Positions 17,019 through 25,477 of a stretch of 64,000 bases of DNA are shown here, piece after piece (positions within the stretch are counted from its first letter, which is position 1; every line of letters starts with the position of its first letter). This DNA is from Gammaproteobacteria bacterium (GTDB taxonomy: Bacteria; Pseudomonadota; Gammaproteobacteria; Ga0077536). Made by a program: the position numbers and the translations under genes. Under the pieces are notes generated by a model that saw nothing but the letters and a program-made list of their open reading frames with translations, was not told the origin of the DNA and searched no databases. The stretch is from NCBI GenBank assembly GCA_024235015.1, contig JACKNG010000006.1, positions 186,001 through 250,000 of the forward strand. The letters run 5' to 3'.

Positions 17019-17903
17019 ATGAACGAACCCTGCCTGACCCCGCGGCCGCGCATTGGTCGCCGCCTGTGCGCCGGCCTCGGTGCTGCCGCGCTGTTGCTCA
17101 CCGCTACCGCGCACGCCACCGACGCCGCACCCGATCCCGGCGAACTGATGAACCGCATGCACGAGGCCCTGGTGCCGACCACGGCGCAGCTCACCCGGGT
17201 GCACGTCAGCATCGTACCGGGCGACGGCAGCCACGAGCGCCACGACTGGACCGCGCTGGTCGCGCGCCAGCGCTTCGCCGACGGGCCGCACAACGCGATT
17301 GCGCTGGAGAGCCCCGAGGACGCCGCCGGTTCGGCGATCCTGACCGCGCCCCGCATGCAGCCCGAGGAGGGTATCGGCTTGTGGCTATACGCGCCGGCCG
17401 AGCGCCGCGCGCGCGAACTCTCGCCACTCGAAGCCGACCGTCATTTCCTGCTCACCGACTTCACCTACGACGACCTCGCCCTGTCGGCGCGCGACTTCGT
17501 CGAACCGGCCCTGCTGGGCGAGGAGAAGGTCGCCGGCCACGACACCTGGAAGGTACGGGTCAAGCCGGACAAGGACTGGTACTACTCGCGCATCGTGACC
17601 TGGATCGACAAGCAGTCGCTGTTGCCGATCAAGCGCGAGTACTACGACCGCGCCTTCCGACTGTGGAAGGTGGTCGATTACAAGAGCGCGATGATCGACG
17701 GCGTGCCGACCATCATGGACGTCGACCTGCATGACGTGCAAAGCCAGTCGCGCAGTCGCTGGCAGGTGCTCGCAGTGAGCTACGACAGCGGTATCGCGGA
17801 ACAGGACTTCACCCCGCTGGCGCTGGGTGAGCTCGCCGGCCAGCCCTTCTGGCAGTCGGTTCTGCACGAGCACGACGAGCGCGTGGCGGCCGTCGCGCCG
17901 TAA
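17019..17903 (+). CDS. Secreted LolA-like (outer-membrane lipoprotein-sorting family) protein
   Basis: This 294-residue protein has a signal peptide (RLCAGLGAAALLLTATAHA, cleavage likely AHA|TD). The mature domain resembles the LolA/LolB-like 'outer membrane lipoprotein-sorting protein' family: YDDLALSARDF, VAGHDTWKVRVKPD and WIDKQSLLPIKREYYD. Members are often found with RND-type lipid or hopanoid exporters, but none is beside it here. A strong Shine-Dalgarno sequence (AAGGAGGA) precedes the ATG at 17019. Its periplasmic cargo is not known. Confidence 0.85.
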   Translation: MNEPCLTPRPRIGRRLCAGLGAAALLLTATAHATDAAPDPGELMNRMHEALVPTTAQLTRVHVSIVPGDGSHERHDWTALVARQRFADGPHNAIALESPEDAAGSAILTAPRMQPEEGIGLWLYAPAERRARELSPLEADRHFLLTDFTYDDLALSARDFVEPALLGEEKVAGHDTWKVRVKPDKDWYYSRIVTWIDKQSLLPIKREYYDRAFRLWKVVDYKSAMIDGVPTIMDVDLHDVQSQSRSRWQVLAVSYDSGIAEQDFTPLALGELAGQPFWQSVLHEHDERVAAVAP

Positions 17904-17969
17904 ACCCGGCCCCGTGCGGTATCCCGCGGCCCGGCGCCCCGCCCGGGCCGCGGCCACGCACGGCCCACG

Positions 17970-18022
17970 AACGGGGACAGTATACTTTTGCGGCGAGCGC
18001 GCAAAAGTATACTGTCCCCGTT
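17970..18022. repeat. Perfect 23-bp inverted repeat (REP-like hairpin)
   Basis: The arms 17970-17992 and 18000-18022 are perfect reverse complements around a 7-bp loop. The core is GGGGACAGTATACTTTTG. The same arm core recurs at 63795-63862, with close variants at 6929 and 41445. It is markedly more AT-rich than the surrounding DNA and lies after the LolA-like gene. Confidence 0.92.
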
Positions 18023-18050
18023 TCGTTTGCCGTCACCGTGAGGTCGCCGC

Positions 18051-18128
18051 ATGGCGCGGGTCGCCCATTACGTCTGCTTTGCCTTCGACGACCCGTCCGC
18101 GCGGCGCGCTGGCGGCTGCCGACGATGA
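18051..18128 (+). CDS. Possible 25-codon small ORF or leader, translationally coupled to the next gene
   Basis: An ATG at 18051 opens a 25-residue frame (starting MARVAHYVCFAFDDPS) whose TGA overlaps the ATG of the next small membrane protein (ATGA). It lies directly downstream of the REP-like hairpin. It may be a leader peptide, the remnant of a larger gene, or chance. No Shine-Dalgarno stands out. Confidence 0.3.
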   Translation: MARVAHYVCFAFDDPSARRAGGCRR

Positions 18129-18280
18129 TTTCATGGATTGCCGGCTGGGCCGCACTGTTCACCGGTGGCATGCTGGTGGCCATGCTGGCTGACGGCGACA
18201 ACCGCCGCCGCAACGCCCTGCCCGCCACCTTGATGGCGGGGTTGTTCGCCGTCGCGGTCTACATCCTGGTCTACCGCTGA
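18125..18280 (+). CDS. Small two-span membrane protein (51 aa)
   Basis: This 51-residue protein has two hydrophobic segments (IAGWAALFTGGMLVAMLA and ALPATLMAGLFAVAVYILVY) joined by a polar, basic loop (DGDNRRRN). It is too short for a family call. It sits 13 bp before the enoyl-CoA hydratase gene and is probably co-transcribed with it. The alternating hydrophobicity and the fit with its neighbours argue for a real gene. Confidence 0.55.
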   Translation: MISWIAGWAALFTGGMLVAMLADGDNRRRNALPATLMAGLFAVAVYILVYR

Positions 18281-18293
18281 GACGCACCCGTCC

Positions 18294-19025
18294 ATGTCCA
18301 CCACCGTTCAGCTCGAGTTCGACGGCGCGGTCGCGCGGCTGACGCTCGACCGCGCGGCGCGCCGCAACGCGCTCGACGACACCCTGCTGGCCGACCTCGA
18401 ACAGGCCGTGCGCGAGCTGCGCGATCGGCGTGGCCTGCGCGTGGTCGTGCTCACCGGGGCGGGCACGGCCTTCTGTGCCGGCGTCGACATCACCGAGCTC
18501 AAGGGCCTCGACGACGCCGAAACGCGGCGCCGCGTGTTCACCCCCATCGCGACCCGCCGTACCCGCGTGCTCATCCGCGTGCTCGATGCCTGGCGTGCGC
18601 TGGCGCCCCTGACCATCGCCGCGGTCAACGGGCCGGCCGCGGGCGGCGGTTTCTCACTGATGCTGGCCTGCGACTTCCGCGTGGTCGCCGCGGGTGTGAG
18701 TTGCTGGTTCCCTGAAGTGGAACTCGGCGTGCCCCTGAGCCCGCCGTCGACCGCGCTGCTGATGCAGGACATCGGCCTCGCCCGCGCACGCGACGTGGTC
18801 CTGCGCGGCCGCCGCCTGGACAGCGCCGCACTGGCCGAGCTCGGTATCGCCCACGAGGTCGTGCCGGCAGACGCGCTCGCTGCACGGGTGGCGGCGCTGG
18901 TCGATGAACTCGCGCGCCTCGCGCCGCAGGGCGCGCAGGTCTCCAAGGCGACACTCAACGCACTCGCCGGCGGTACCCAGGTACTGCGCCCGGAGCTCCT
19001 GCTCGGCGGCGACGCGGCGCCATGA
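18294..19025 (+). CDS. Enoyl-CoA hydratase/isomerase family protein
   Basis: This 243-residue crotonase-fold protein has the N-terminal VARLTLDRAARRNALDD, the oxyanion-hole segment GAGTAFCAGVDITELK and the family core AAVNGPAAGGGFSLMLACD. The position of the second catalytic acid (WFPEVELGVPLSP) carries Glu. It may be an enoyl-CoA hydratase or an isomerase. It is part of the CoA-ester catabolic theme of this region, although the CoA-transferase is 5 kb away. Confidence 0.9.
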   Translation: MSTTVQLEFDGAVARLTLDRAARRNALDDTLLADLEQAVRELRDRRGLRVVVLTGAGTAFCAGVDITELKGLDDAETRRRVFTPIATRRTRVLIRVLDAWRALAPLTIAAVNGPAAGGGFSLMLACDFRVVAAGVSCWFPEVELGVPLSPPSTALLMQDIGLARARDVVLRGRRLDSAALAELGIAHEVVPADALAARVAALVDELARLAPQGAQVSKATLNALAGGTQVLRPELLLGGDAAP

Positions 19026-19080
19026 ACACCGCCCCGGCAGGCCGGCCGATACGGCAACCACTTCCACTGGATCCACGCGC

Positions 19081-20085
19081 ATGAACACACGCAGCATCGA
19101 CACCACGCGCCTGCAACGCATCGCGCGCGCCTATTCCGAAACGGCGGTGTTCTACGCCGCCCTCGACCTCGAGGTGTTCACCCACATCGCGCACGGGGTC
19201 GACACCGAGCCGGCCCTGGCCGAGGCGATGGGCGCCTCGGCGTTGAATACCGAGCGGCTGCTCACGGTGCTGCGTGCGATGGGCCTGGTCGAACACCGGG
19301 ACGGGCGTTACGCCAATGCCCCCGATGCCGCGCGCTACCTGGTCAAGGGCGCGCCCGCCTATGCCGCGCCGTGGATGACCTTCACCCGCGGCGACGTGCC
19401 GGGCTGGTTCCGCCTCGGCGAGATCCTGCGCGACTCCACGCCACCCTCGACGCTCGGCATGTATGCCGACCTCACGGTGGAATCGGCGCGGGCCTACCAC
19501 GCCGCGACCTACAGCATCGGCATGGGCGCCGGTAAACGCTTCTGCCGCGAGGTCGATCTGGGCGGGCGCAAACGCCTGCTCGATCTCGGCGGCGGCTCCG
19601 GCGCGTACTCGATCAATGCCGTCACCCGCTATCCCGGCCTGCGCGCGGTGGTTCTCGACCTGCCACCAGTGGTCGAGGTGACGCGGGAGTACCTGCTGGC
19701 CAACGGCGTCGCCGATCGCGTCGACACCCTGGCCGGTGACTTCACCACCACGCCACTACCGACCGATTGTGACGTCGCCGTGATGGCGAGCAACCTGCCG
19801 ATCTACAACGCCGAGACCATCCGCCGGGTGGTTCGCCGGGTCTTCGATGCCCTGCCGCCGGGCGGCGAATTCCACCTCGTCGGTGAAATGCTGCACGCCG
19901 ACGGCAACGGCCCGCTCGACGCCGCCCTGTGGGGCATGTACGAGGCGGTGTGCGGCAGCGCCGGGCGCGCCCACAGCGTGAGCGAGTGCCGCGACTACTT
20001 CGCCGATGCCGGATTCGGCGCGATTTCCGACGCCGTGTTCGTCGCCGGTACCCTGCACCGCGTGACAGGGGTCAAGCCGGCCTGA
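19081..20085 (+). CDS. SAM-dependent O-methyltransferase (acetylserotonin/small-molecule OMT family)
   Basis: This 334-residue enzyme has the two-part OMT layout. The N-terminal winged-helix dimerisation domain (about 1-95) includes FYAALDLEVFTHIAHG and NTERLLTVLRAMGLVEHRDG. The C-terminal SAM-binding Rossmann domain has RLLDLGGGSGAYSINAV followed by VVLDLPPVVEV and a PPGGEFHLVGEML motif. Related enzymes methylate phenolic or polyketide hydroxyls. It begins 55 bp after the enoyl-CoA hydratase gene. The substrate is unknown. Confidence 0.88.
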   Translation: MNTRSIDTTRLQRIARAYSETAVFYAALDLEVFTHIAHGVDTEPALAEAMGASALNTERLLTVLRAMGLVEHRDGRYANAPDAARYLVKGAPAYAAPWMTFTRGDVPGWFRLGEILRDSTPPSTLGMYADLTVESARAYHAATYSIGMGAGKRFCREVDLGGRKRLLDLGGGSGAYSINAVTRYPGLRAVVLDLPPVVEVTREYLLANGVADRVDTLAGDFTTTPLPTDCDVAVMASNLPIYNAETIRRVVRRVFDALPPGGEFHLVGEMLHADGNGPLDAALWGMYEAVCGSAGRAHSVSECRDYFADAGFGAISDAVFVAGTLHRVTGVKPA

Positions 20086-20273
20086 CAGACTATGGCCCTG
20101 CCGCGCACGAGCGGGCCTGCCCGCCGACGCGGCGCAAGAGCGCTGCGCAGCGCGGGACATGCGGATCGCCTGCGCATCGCCGACACCCGCGCAACGCCGC
20201 CCGAGGACGGCACCCTGATTTACATCGAACACCCTCAGGTCGCAGCACGGCCGCCCCGACAGCGAGACCGCAC

Positions 20274-21185
20274 ATGCATGCACATTCCATAGAACACTAC
20301 CGCCCGGACCACGATTTCCTCGCCGATTCGCGCGTCGCCGAACGCGGCACGCGCCATGTCGTCGCCCTGACGGCCGTGATGATGCTGGTCGAGATCGTCG
20401 GCGGCGTCGTGCTCGGTTCGATGGCCCTGCTCGCCGACGGCTGGCACATGGCGACCCACGTCGCCGCTTTCGGCATCACCCTCTACGCCTACCGCTATGC
20501 CCGCCGCCATGCCGACGATCCGCGGTTCAGCTTCGGCACCGGCAAGGTCGCAACCCTGGGCGGTTTCGCCAGCGCCGTGGCACTCGCCACGGTGGCACTG
20601 GTCATGGCGGTGGAGTCGATCATGCGCTTGTTCGAGCCGCGCGCGATCCGGTTCGACGAGGCGATCGTGGTCGCGGTGGTGGGCCTGGTCGTCAACCTCG
20701 TGTGCGGCGTGCTCCTGCATCGCGCCCAGGACCACGACGGCCACGCCCACGATCACAACCTGCGCGCGGCCTACGTGCACGTCCTCGCCGACGCCCTGAC
20801 CTCGGTGCTCGCCATCGCCGCGCTGGTCGCCGCCAAGCTCGGCGGCTGGGCCGCACTGGATGCGCTGGCCGGCCTGGTCGGTGCCGCGCTCATCCTGCGC
20901 TGGGCGCACGGCCTGGCCGCGAGCAGCGGCCACACCCTGCTCGACGGCTCGGCCGACCCCGGGATCTGCCGCGCCGTGGTCGACGCCATCGAGGCCGATG
21001 CCGACAACCGCGTCGCCGACGTCCACGTCTGGCGCGTCGGGCAAGGCTGCTACTCGGCCGAGATCGCGCTGGTCACCCACCGGCCGCGCCCTCCCGACCA
21101 CTACAAGTCGCTGCTGCGCGACATCCCCGATCTCGCCCACGTGCTGGTCGAGGTCAACCCCTGCGTGGGCACACCATGTGCCTGA
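20274..21185 (+). CDS. dmeF: Cation diffusion facilitator, Co/Ni efflux DmeF-like
   Basis: The 303-residue CDF transporter has six membrane segments, with metal ligands in TM2 (SMALLADGWHMATHV) and TM5 (VHVLADALTSVLAIAAL). A His-rich loop (HDGHAHDHN) precedes TM5 and a cytoplasmic C-terminal domain follows (VADVHVWRVG). The WHMATH variant of the TM2 site and the overall match to DmeF point to Co(II)/Ni(II) export. No DmeR-type regulator precedes it; the 190-bp upstream gap shows no clear gene. The start is the ATG at 20274; a second ATG at 20278 is out of frame. Confidence 0.88.
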   Translation: MHAHSIEHYRPDHDFLADSRVAERGTRHVVALTAVMMLVEIVGGVVLGSMALLADGWHMATHVAAFGITLYAYRYARRHADDPRFSFGTGKVATLGGFASAVALATVALVMAVESIMRLFEPRAIRFDEAIVVAVVGLVVNLVCGVLLHRAQDHDGHAHDHNLRAAYVHVLADALTSVLAIAALVAAKLGGWAALDALAGLVGAALILRWAHGLAASSGHTLLDGSADPGICRAVVDAIEADADNRVADVHVWRVGQGCYSAEIALVTHRPRPPDHYKSLLRDIPDLAHVLVEVNPCVGTPCA

Positions 21186-21225
21186 CACACGCCGGCCCAC
21201 GACATCCGCACAGGAGGACCGGTTG

Positions 21226-22290
21226 ATGGAACGCGACGTGCCCGGTATCGACGATCCCGACAGCGACTGGGGTCACCGTCGCGAGAACCTGCGCCACGAG
21301 GTCCAGGTACCGGCGCGCATCACCGATCGCCTGGGCGTGACCAGCAACGCGATCATCGAGGACATCAGCTCGACCGGCATGGCGCTGCGCATCGAGCCGG
21401 TGGCCGCCAAGGCGGGCAGCGAACCCTTCCAGAAGGACACCGTGGCGACCCTGGTCTTCGTCGTCGGAGACGCGCAGATCGAGGTCGCCGGGCGCATCAT
21501 GTGGCGCACGCCGCTCGCCCTCGGCGTGCGCTTCGTCGAAGTCGGCCCGGCCCTGCGCTACGCCCTGCGCGACCTCGCCGAAGCCGCCGTGAGTGCGCGT
21601 GTCGAAGACGCCGAACAGCGCCGCCCGACGCTGAGCGGCAGCCAGCGCACGATCCTGCACGCCTGCCGCAAGTCCCTGCAGCAGCAGCTGCCGAACATCA
21701 TCTGGGTGATGCGCACCGAACTCGTCAATGCCCTGCGCCTGGCCGCCACCGGCGCGGTCGCCGGCGAAACCCAGGCCCTGCTCGCCGATGCCACGGCCTG
21801 TGAGAAGCACGGCATGGCGATCACCCGCACCATCGAGCACCACGTCCTGGCCAGCTTCGCCGAGGCCAGCGATCTCAACGAGACCCAGGAGCTGACCTTG
21901 ATGCAACTGCGCGCCGCGGCGAGCGGCGAGAGCGGCGGGCTCGACGTGATGAACAATCCCGCGACCGAGCACGGTGCGCGCGTCACGACCCTCGCGCACA
22001 CCGTGGAGGAGCGCTACAAGACGCGCTTCTTCGAGCTCAACGTACGCCTCGCCAACGTCCTCGGTCACCCGCTCGACGCGGCCACCAACCCGCTGGTGCC
22101 GAGCAACCTGTGCCGCATCTTCTGGGCCGCGGTGCTCGACAGTTGCGCCTCACCGCGCATCGAGCGGCACCTGCAGCAGGTCATGTTGCGCGAGGTCATG
22201 CCGCTGGTCGGCGAGCTCTACACGGCCCTCAACGCGGTGCTCGACGAGTACGGCGCGAAGCGCGTGTTCGACGTGCGGCGCAGCGACTGA
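21226..22290 (+). CDS. PilZ domain protein with DUF1631-like C-terminal region
   Basis: The 354-residue protein starts with a PilZ domain (about 15-110) that keeps both c-di-GMP-binding motifs: RxxxR in RENLRHEV and DxSxxG in DISSTGMAL. The rest is helical. Its end (NPLVPSNLCRIFWAAVLDS, VLREVMPLVGELYTALNAVL-like) resembles the DUF1631 family, a large protein of unknown function. It looks like a compact version: a c-di-GMP sensor fused to part of DUF1631. A strong Shine-Dalgarno (CAGGAGG) precedes the ATG at 21226. It lies 40 bp after dmeF. Confidence 0.82.
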   Translation: MERDVPGIDDPDSDWGHRRENLRHEVQVPARITDRLGVTSNAIIEDISSTGMALRIEPVAAKAGSEPFQKDTVATLVFVVGDAQIEVAGRIMWRTPLALGVRFVEVGPALRYALRDLAEAAVSARVEDAEQRRPTLSGSQRTILHACRKSLQQQLPNIIWVMRTELVNALRLAATGAVAGETQALLADATACEKHGMAITRTIEHHVLASFAEASDLNETQELTLMQLRAAASGESGGLDVMNNPATEHGARVTTLAHTVEERYKTRFFELNVRLANVLGHPLDAATNPLVPSNLCRIFWAAVLDSCASPRIERHLQQVMLREVMPLVGELYTALNAVLDEYGAKRVFDVRRSD

Positions 22291-22335
22291 CGCGCCCACG
22301 CGCGCGCACCGCCGCGCGGCCGGCACAGCGGGCGC

Positions 22336-23907
22336 TCAACGCCGCAAGGCGGCGCCGAGATCCTGCTGCACCATCACCTCGATCAGGCGCGGACCGCGCT
22401 CGCGCATGGCCGCGGCGAAGGTCTCCGCGAAGGCCGCAACGCTGTCGACCCGGCTCGCCGTGACGCCCATGCCACGCGCGATGTCGCACCAGTCGATGAC
22501 CGGGTTGGCGAGGTCGAGCATCGACAGGGTCTTCGGCGTCGGCTCACCCGCCTTGAGACGCGCCAGCTCGACGTTGAGGATGGCGTAGCTCGAGTTGTTG
22601 AGCAGCACCACGGTGACGTCGGTGTTCTCGCGCGCCATGCTCCACAGGGCCTGCACGGTATACATCGCGCTGCCATCGGCCTGGAACGCGACCACCTTGC
22701 GCCCGGGGCAGGCGATCGCGGCGCCGAAGCTCACCGGCAGGCCGAAACCGATCGACCCGCCGGTGATGGCGAGCCAGTCGTGGCGCGGCGCGCCCTGGGT
22801 ACGCAGGAACAGTTCGAGCCCGCAGGTGATGCCCTCGTCGGTGACGATGGCGTCCTCCGGCAGGTGCGCGCTGATGACGTCCCCGATCGCCGCCGGGCTC
22901 AGGTCACCATCGGGGCGCTCCGGTTGCACCCGGACCTGCACCGGGTAGTCGTCACCGGCGCCGAGGCGTTCGGCGACGGCTTCCAGCGCCGCCGGAATGT
23001 CGTCGTCGATACCGGCCAGGGTGAGCATCGCGCACTGCTCGGGCGCGAGCAGGCTGGCCACGCCCGGGTAGGCGAAGAAGGCTGCCGGCGGCTTGCAGCC
23101 GACCAGGATCATCTGCTCGAAATCGCGCAGGAACTCGATCGCCTGCTCGGCGAAATAGGGGATGCGCGCCAGCGGCACGCGGCCCGCGCCGCGTTCGAGG
23201 CGGGCCGGGAAGGTCTCGCACAGCAAGGTGGCGCCGCTTGCCTGGTGCAGGCGCCCGGCGGCGATCAGCGCGCGCTCGCGCAGGGCGCCGGCGCCGAGTA
23301 CCAGGGCCGTGCGCCGGCCGTTGGCGAGCGCCGCGGCAACCGCGGCGATGGCGTCCTCGCCGACCGTGGCCAGCGGCTCCGGGGTGAGCACGTCGGCCGA
23401 GGCCGTGGCTGCCTCCCAGGCGTGGTTGGCCGGCACGATCAGGGTCGCGATGCGGCCGGCACCGCCGCGCGCCGCCTGCACCGCCTCGGCGCCGGCCAGC
23501 GCGAGATCCTCGGCGGATGCCGACACCCGCACCCATTGCGATTGCAGGCGCGCGTGCCCCGGCACGTCCGAGGTCAGGGGCGCGTCGTACTGGTGATGCC
23601 ACACGGCGTGGTCGCCGACGATGTTGACGATGCTGGAATGGGCTTTCTGCGCGTTGTGCAGGTTGGCCATGCCGTTGGCATAGCCCGGCGCGAGGTGCAA
23701 CAGGGTGATGGCGGGCTTGCCGCTCATGCGTGCGTAACCGTCGGCGGCGCCGCTGACCACGCCCTCGAACAGGCACAGCACCGGGCGTACGCGATCGCTC
23801 TTGCCGATGGCGGTGACGAGATGCATTTCGGAGGTGCCGGGATTGGCGAAGCAGACTTCGATACCGGACGCGACCAGGGTATCGAGGAGCGTGTGGGCGC
23901 CGTTCAT
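22336..23907 (-). CDS. Thiamine diphosphate enzyme (acetolactate synthase-like, non-biosynthetic)
   Basis: This 523-residue ThDP enzyme has the PYR domain with the catalytic glutamate in LCLFEGVVSGAADGYARM, a central domain, and the PP domain with a metal-binding motif in which the usual GDG reads ADG (FQADGSAMYTVQALW) and ends in NNSSYAIL. It resembles acetolactate-synthase/benzoylformate decarboxylase-like paralogues; there is no IlvN partner nearby, so it is probably not the biosynthetic enzyme. The reaction is likely decarboxylation or carboligation of a 2-oxoacid. It is divergent from the DinB gene. Confidence 0.88.
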   Translation of the reverse strand: MNGAHTLLDTLVASGIEVCFANPGTSEMHLVTAIGKSDRVRPVLCLFEGVVSGAADGYARMSGKPAITLLHLAPGYANGMANLHNAQKAHSSIVNIVGDHAVWHHQYDAPLTSDVPGHARLQSQWVRVSASAEDLALAGAEAVQAARGGAGRIATLIVPANHAWEAATASADVLTPEPLATVGEDAIAAVAAALANGRRTALVLGAGALRERALIAAGRLHQASGATLLCETFPARLERGAGRVPLARIPYFAEQAIEFLRDFEQMILVGCKPPAAFFAYPGVASLLAPEQCAMLTLAGIDDDIPAALEAVAERLGAGDDYPVQVRVQPERPDGDLSPAAIGDVISAHLPEDAIVTDEGITCGLELFLRTQGAPRHDWLAITGGSIGFGLPVSFGAAIACPGRKVVAFQADGSAMYTVQALWSMARENTDVTVVLLNNSSYAILNVELARLKAGEPTPKTLSMLDLANPVIDWCDIARGMGVTASRVDSVAAFAETFAAAMRERGPRLIEVMVQQDLGAALRR

Positions 23908-24029
23908 GGTGGGTTCCTTGGACTGGGACGATACGCGACCGCGCCCTGCGCGCGGCCCCGCGGCATCTTACGTTGTCGCGGAAAATTCAGGCAAACTGCG
24001 CGCCGTCACGAGCGCACGGGAGAACACGG

Positions 24030-24542
24030 GTGAGAAGCGAGCTGCTGCTGATGGCCGGCTACCACGCCTGGGCCTTCGAACGTCTCTACGCGGCCCTGGT
24101 GCCGCTCGACGACGCCGCCTACCGCGACGACTGCGGGCTGTTCTTCCGCAGCATCCACGGCACGCTGAACCACCTGCTGCTGGCCGACCGCGTGTGGTTC
24201 GCACGCTTCCAGGGGGAACGCTACGAGGTGGCCGGGCTGGACAGCGAGCTCGAAGGCGATCGCGTCCTGCTCGAACACGCCCTGGCCGACCAGGCGCCGC
24301 GCTGGGCCGCCTGGATCGCGGCCGCCGACGACGCCACACTGGCCGCTACGCTGGACTACACCAACCTCGCCGGCACGGTGTTCAGCAACCCGCTCGCGGC
24401 CGTGCTCCTGCACGTGTTCAACCACGCCACCCACCATCGCGGGCAGATCTCGGCGGCGCTGACGACGCGCGGCCTGGCCGCGCCGGAGCTCGACCTGATC
24501 GCCTACCTGCGCGGTGTCGGCGCGCCCTTGCCGGCGGTCTGA
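24030..24542 (+). CDS. DinB-family putative metalloenzyme
   Basis: This 170-residue four-helix protein keeps the DinB/YfiT metal triad: one His in HGTLNHLLLAD and two in HATHHRGQISAAL. Family members are damage-inducible or thiol-dependent enzymes (bacillithiol/mycothiol transferase-like), but the function in gammaproteobacteria is unclear. The start chosen is GTG at 24030 behind CGGGAGAAC; an in-frame ATG at 24051 is the alternative. Its 3' end overlaps the convergent cupin gene by 40 bp. Confidence 0.85.
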   Translation: MRSELLLMAGYHAWAFERLYAALVPLDDAAYRDDCGLFFRSIHGTLNHLLLADRVWFARFQGERYEVAGLDSELEGDRVLLEHALADQAPRWAAWIAAADDATLAATLDYTNLAGTVFSNPLAAVLLHVFNHATHHRGQISAALTTRGLAAPELDLIAYLRGVGAPLPAV

Positions 24543-25012
24543 GGCGCGCCGGGCGCGACCGGCACGAGGCCGAGCAGGGCCGCGCTGTCACCCTTGACCC
24601 AGGTGCGGTGGCCCTTGCCGGCCGTATCTTCGAGCAGGAAGACCTCGCCCGCGCCGAAGCTGCGCCGCGCGCCGTCGCCCGTCTCGATCTCGAGCGTGCC
24701 CGCGAGGATCAGCCCGTACTGGCGGCGCGGCGCCGGGTGCCAGTCACCGAAGTAGCCCGGCGGCAGCGAGGCGAACGCGATGTCGCTCGCCGGCAGGCGT
24801 TGCGAGACGGCCACGGCGGGCGCCGGTGGTGCGTAGTCCTGCTCGTCGAGCGGGATGGCGCCGACTTCGAAGCGGGTCTGTCCGTCCGCGTTGCTGGTGA
24901 TGCGAACGATCTCGAGCAGCGGCGCTGCGACAGGACCACTCGCGGCATCTTCGGCCTGCGTGGCGCTCGCCACGAGCGTGGCGGCAAGGAACAGGGGCAA
25001 GGTTCTGATCAA
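24503..25012 (-). CDS. Secreted cupin-domain protein
   Basis: The 169-residue protein has an N-terminal signal peptide (LPLFLAATLVASATQA|ED). The cupin barrel has GDWHPAPRRQYGLILAGTLEIETGDG and the second conserved motif SFGAGEVFLLEDTAGKGHRTW. One of the usual metal histidines is Gln in the first motif (PAPRRQYG). The start is TTG at 25012, overlapping the stop of the preceding gene as TTGA, so it is the last gene of the operon with the two aldolase-type genes. The substrate is unknown. Confidence 0.8.
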   Translation of the reverse strand: MIRTLPLFLAATLVASATQAEDAASGPVAAPLLEIVRITSNADGQTRFEVGAIPLDEQDYAPPAPAVAVSQRLPASDIAFASLPPGYFGDWHPAPRRQYGLILAGTLEIETGDGARRSFGAGEVFLLEDTAGKGHRTWVKGDSAALLGLVPVAPGAPQTAGKGAPTPRR

Positions 25013-25404
25013 TCGACTTCTCCAGTCAGGGCTGCGTCGTCGGCATCGAGCGCCAGCGCTGCGCAGACGGGTTCGTAACGGGCACGGACGCGGTCGAACT
25101 GGCGCCAGTCGCCGCCGGTCAAGGCGGTCATCGCCACGGCGGCATCGCCCATGAGGCGATCGAACTCGGCCACGTCGAGGTAGCGCAGCGCGCGGTTGCG
25201 GGCATATTCGCCGGCGCCGTAGAGCGCCTCGTACTCGCGCATGGGTGCGGCATTGGTGGCATTGAAGAAATACGCCGCGCAGGTCGCGAGGTGCTCGACC
25301 TCGGCCTGCACTGCCTCCGGCAGGGGTTCGGCAGCGGGCGCAGCGCGGCCGAGCACGACGGCGAGCAGCGCGAGCACGCGGACGACGCGCACGGACGGCG
25401 GCAT
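25009..25404 (-). CDS. Small secreted protein of unknown function
   Basis: The 131-residue protein has a signal peptide (RVVRVLALLAVVLGRAAPAAE) and a helical mature part with conserved-looking aromatic residues (CAAYFFNATNAAPM, YLDVAEFDRLMGDAAVA). Two cysteines could pair in the periplasm. The start is placed at 25404 because it gives a clean signal peptide with a GGGAAG ribosome site. An upstream in-frame ATG at 25485, overlapping the RraA-like stop (ATGAATAG), would add 27 residues before it. It belongs to the operon of HpcH aldolase, RraA-like aldolase and cupin. Confidence 0.7.
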   Translation of the reverse strand: MPPSVRVVRVLALLAVVLGRAAPAAEPLPEAVQAEVEHLATCAAYFFNATNAAPMREYEALYGAGEYARNRALRYLDVAEFDRLMGDAAVAMTALTGGDWRQFDRVRARYEPVCAALALDADDAALTGEVD

Positions 25405-25477
25405 CGCTTCCCGCGCTGCCGCGGACGCGGCCGCCGCGCGGCAACCGCCACGCGGCACGAGCGCGCCTCGCGGGTTT

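Noticed and set aside
17970..18022. Simple intrinsic terminator
   Set aside because: The stem itself could stop transcription, but identical arms recur elsewhere with different loops, so a repeat element explains it better.
20092..20292. Small plus-strand ORF of 66 codons before dmeF
   Set aside because: Arg/Pro/Ala-rich composition typical of random G+C-rich frames, no ribosome site, and it overlaps the dmeF start in another frame.
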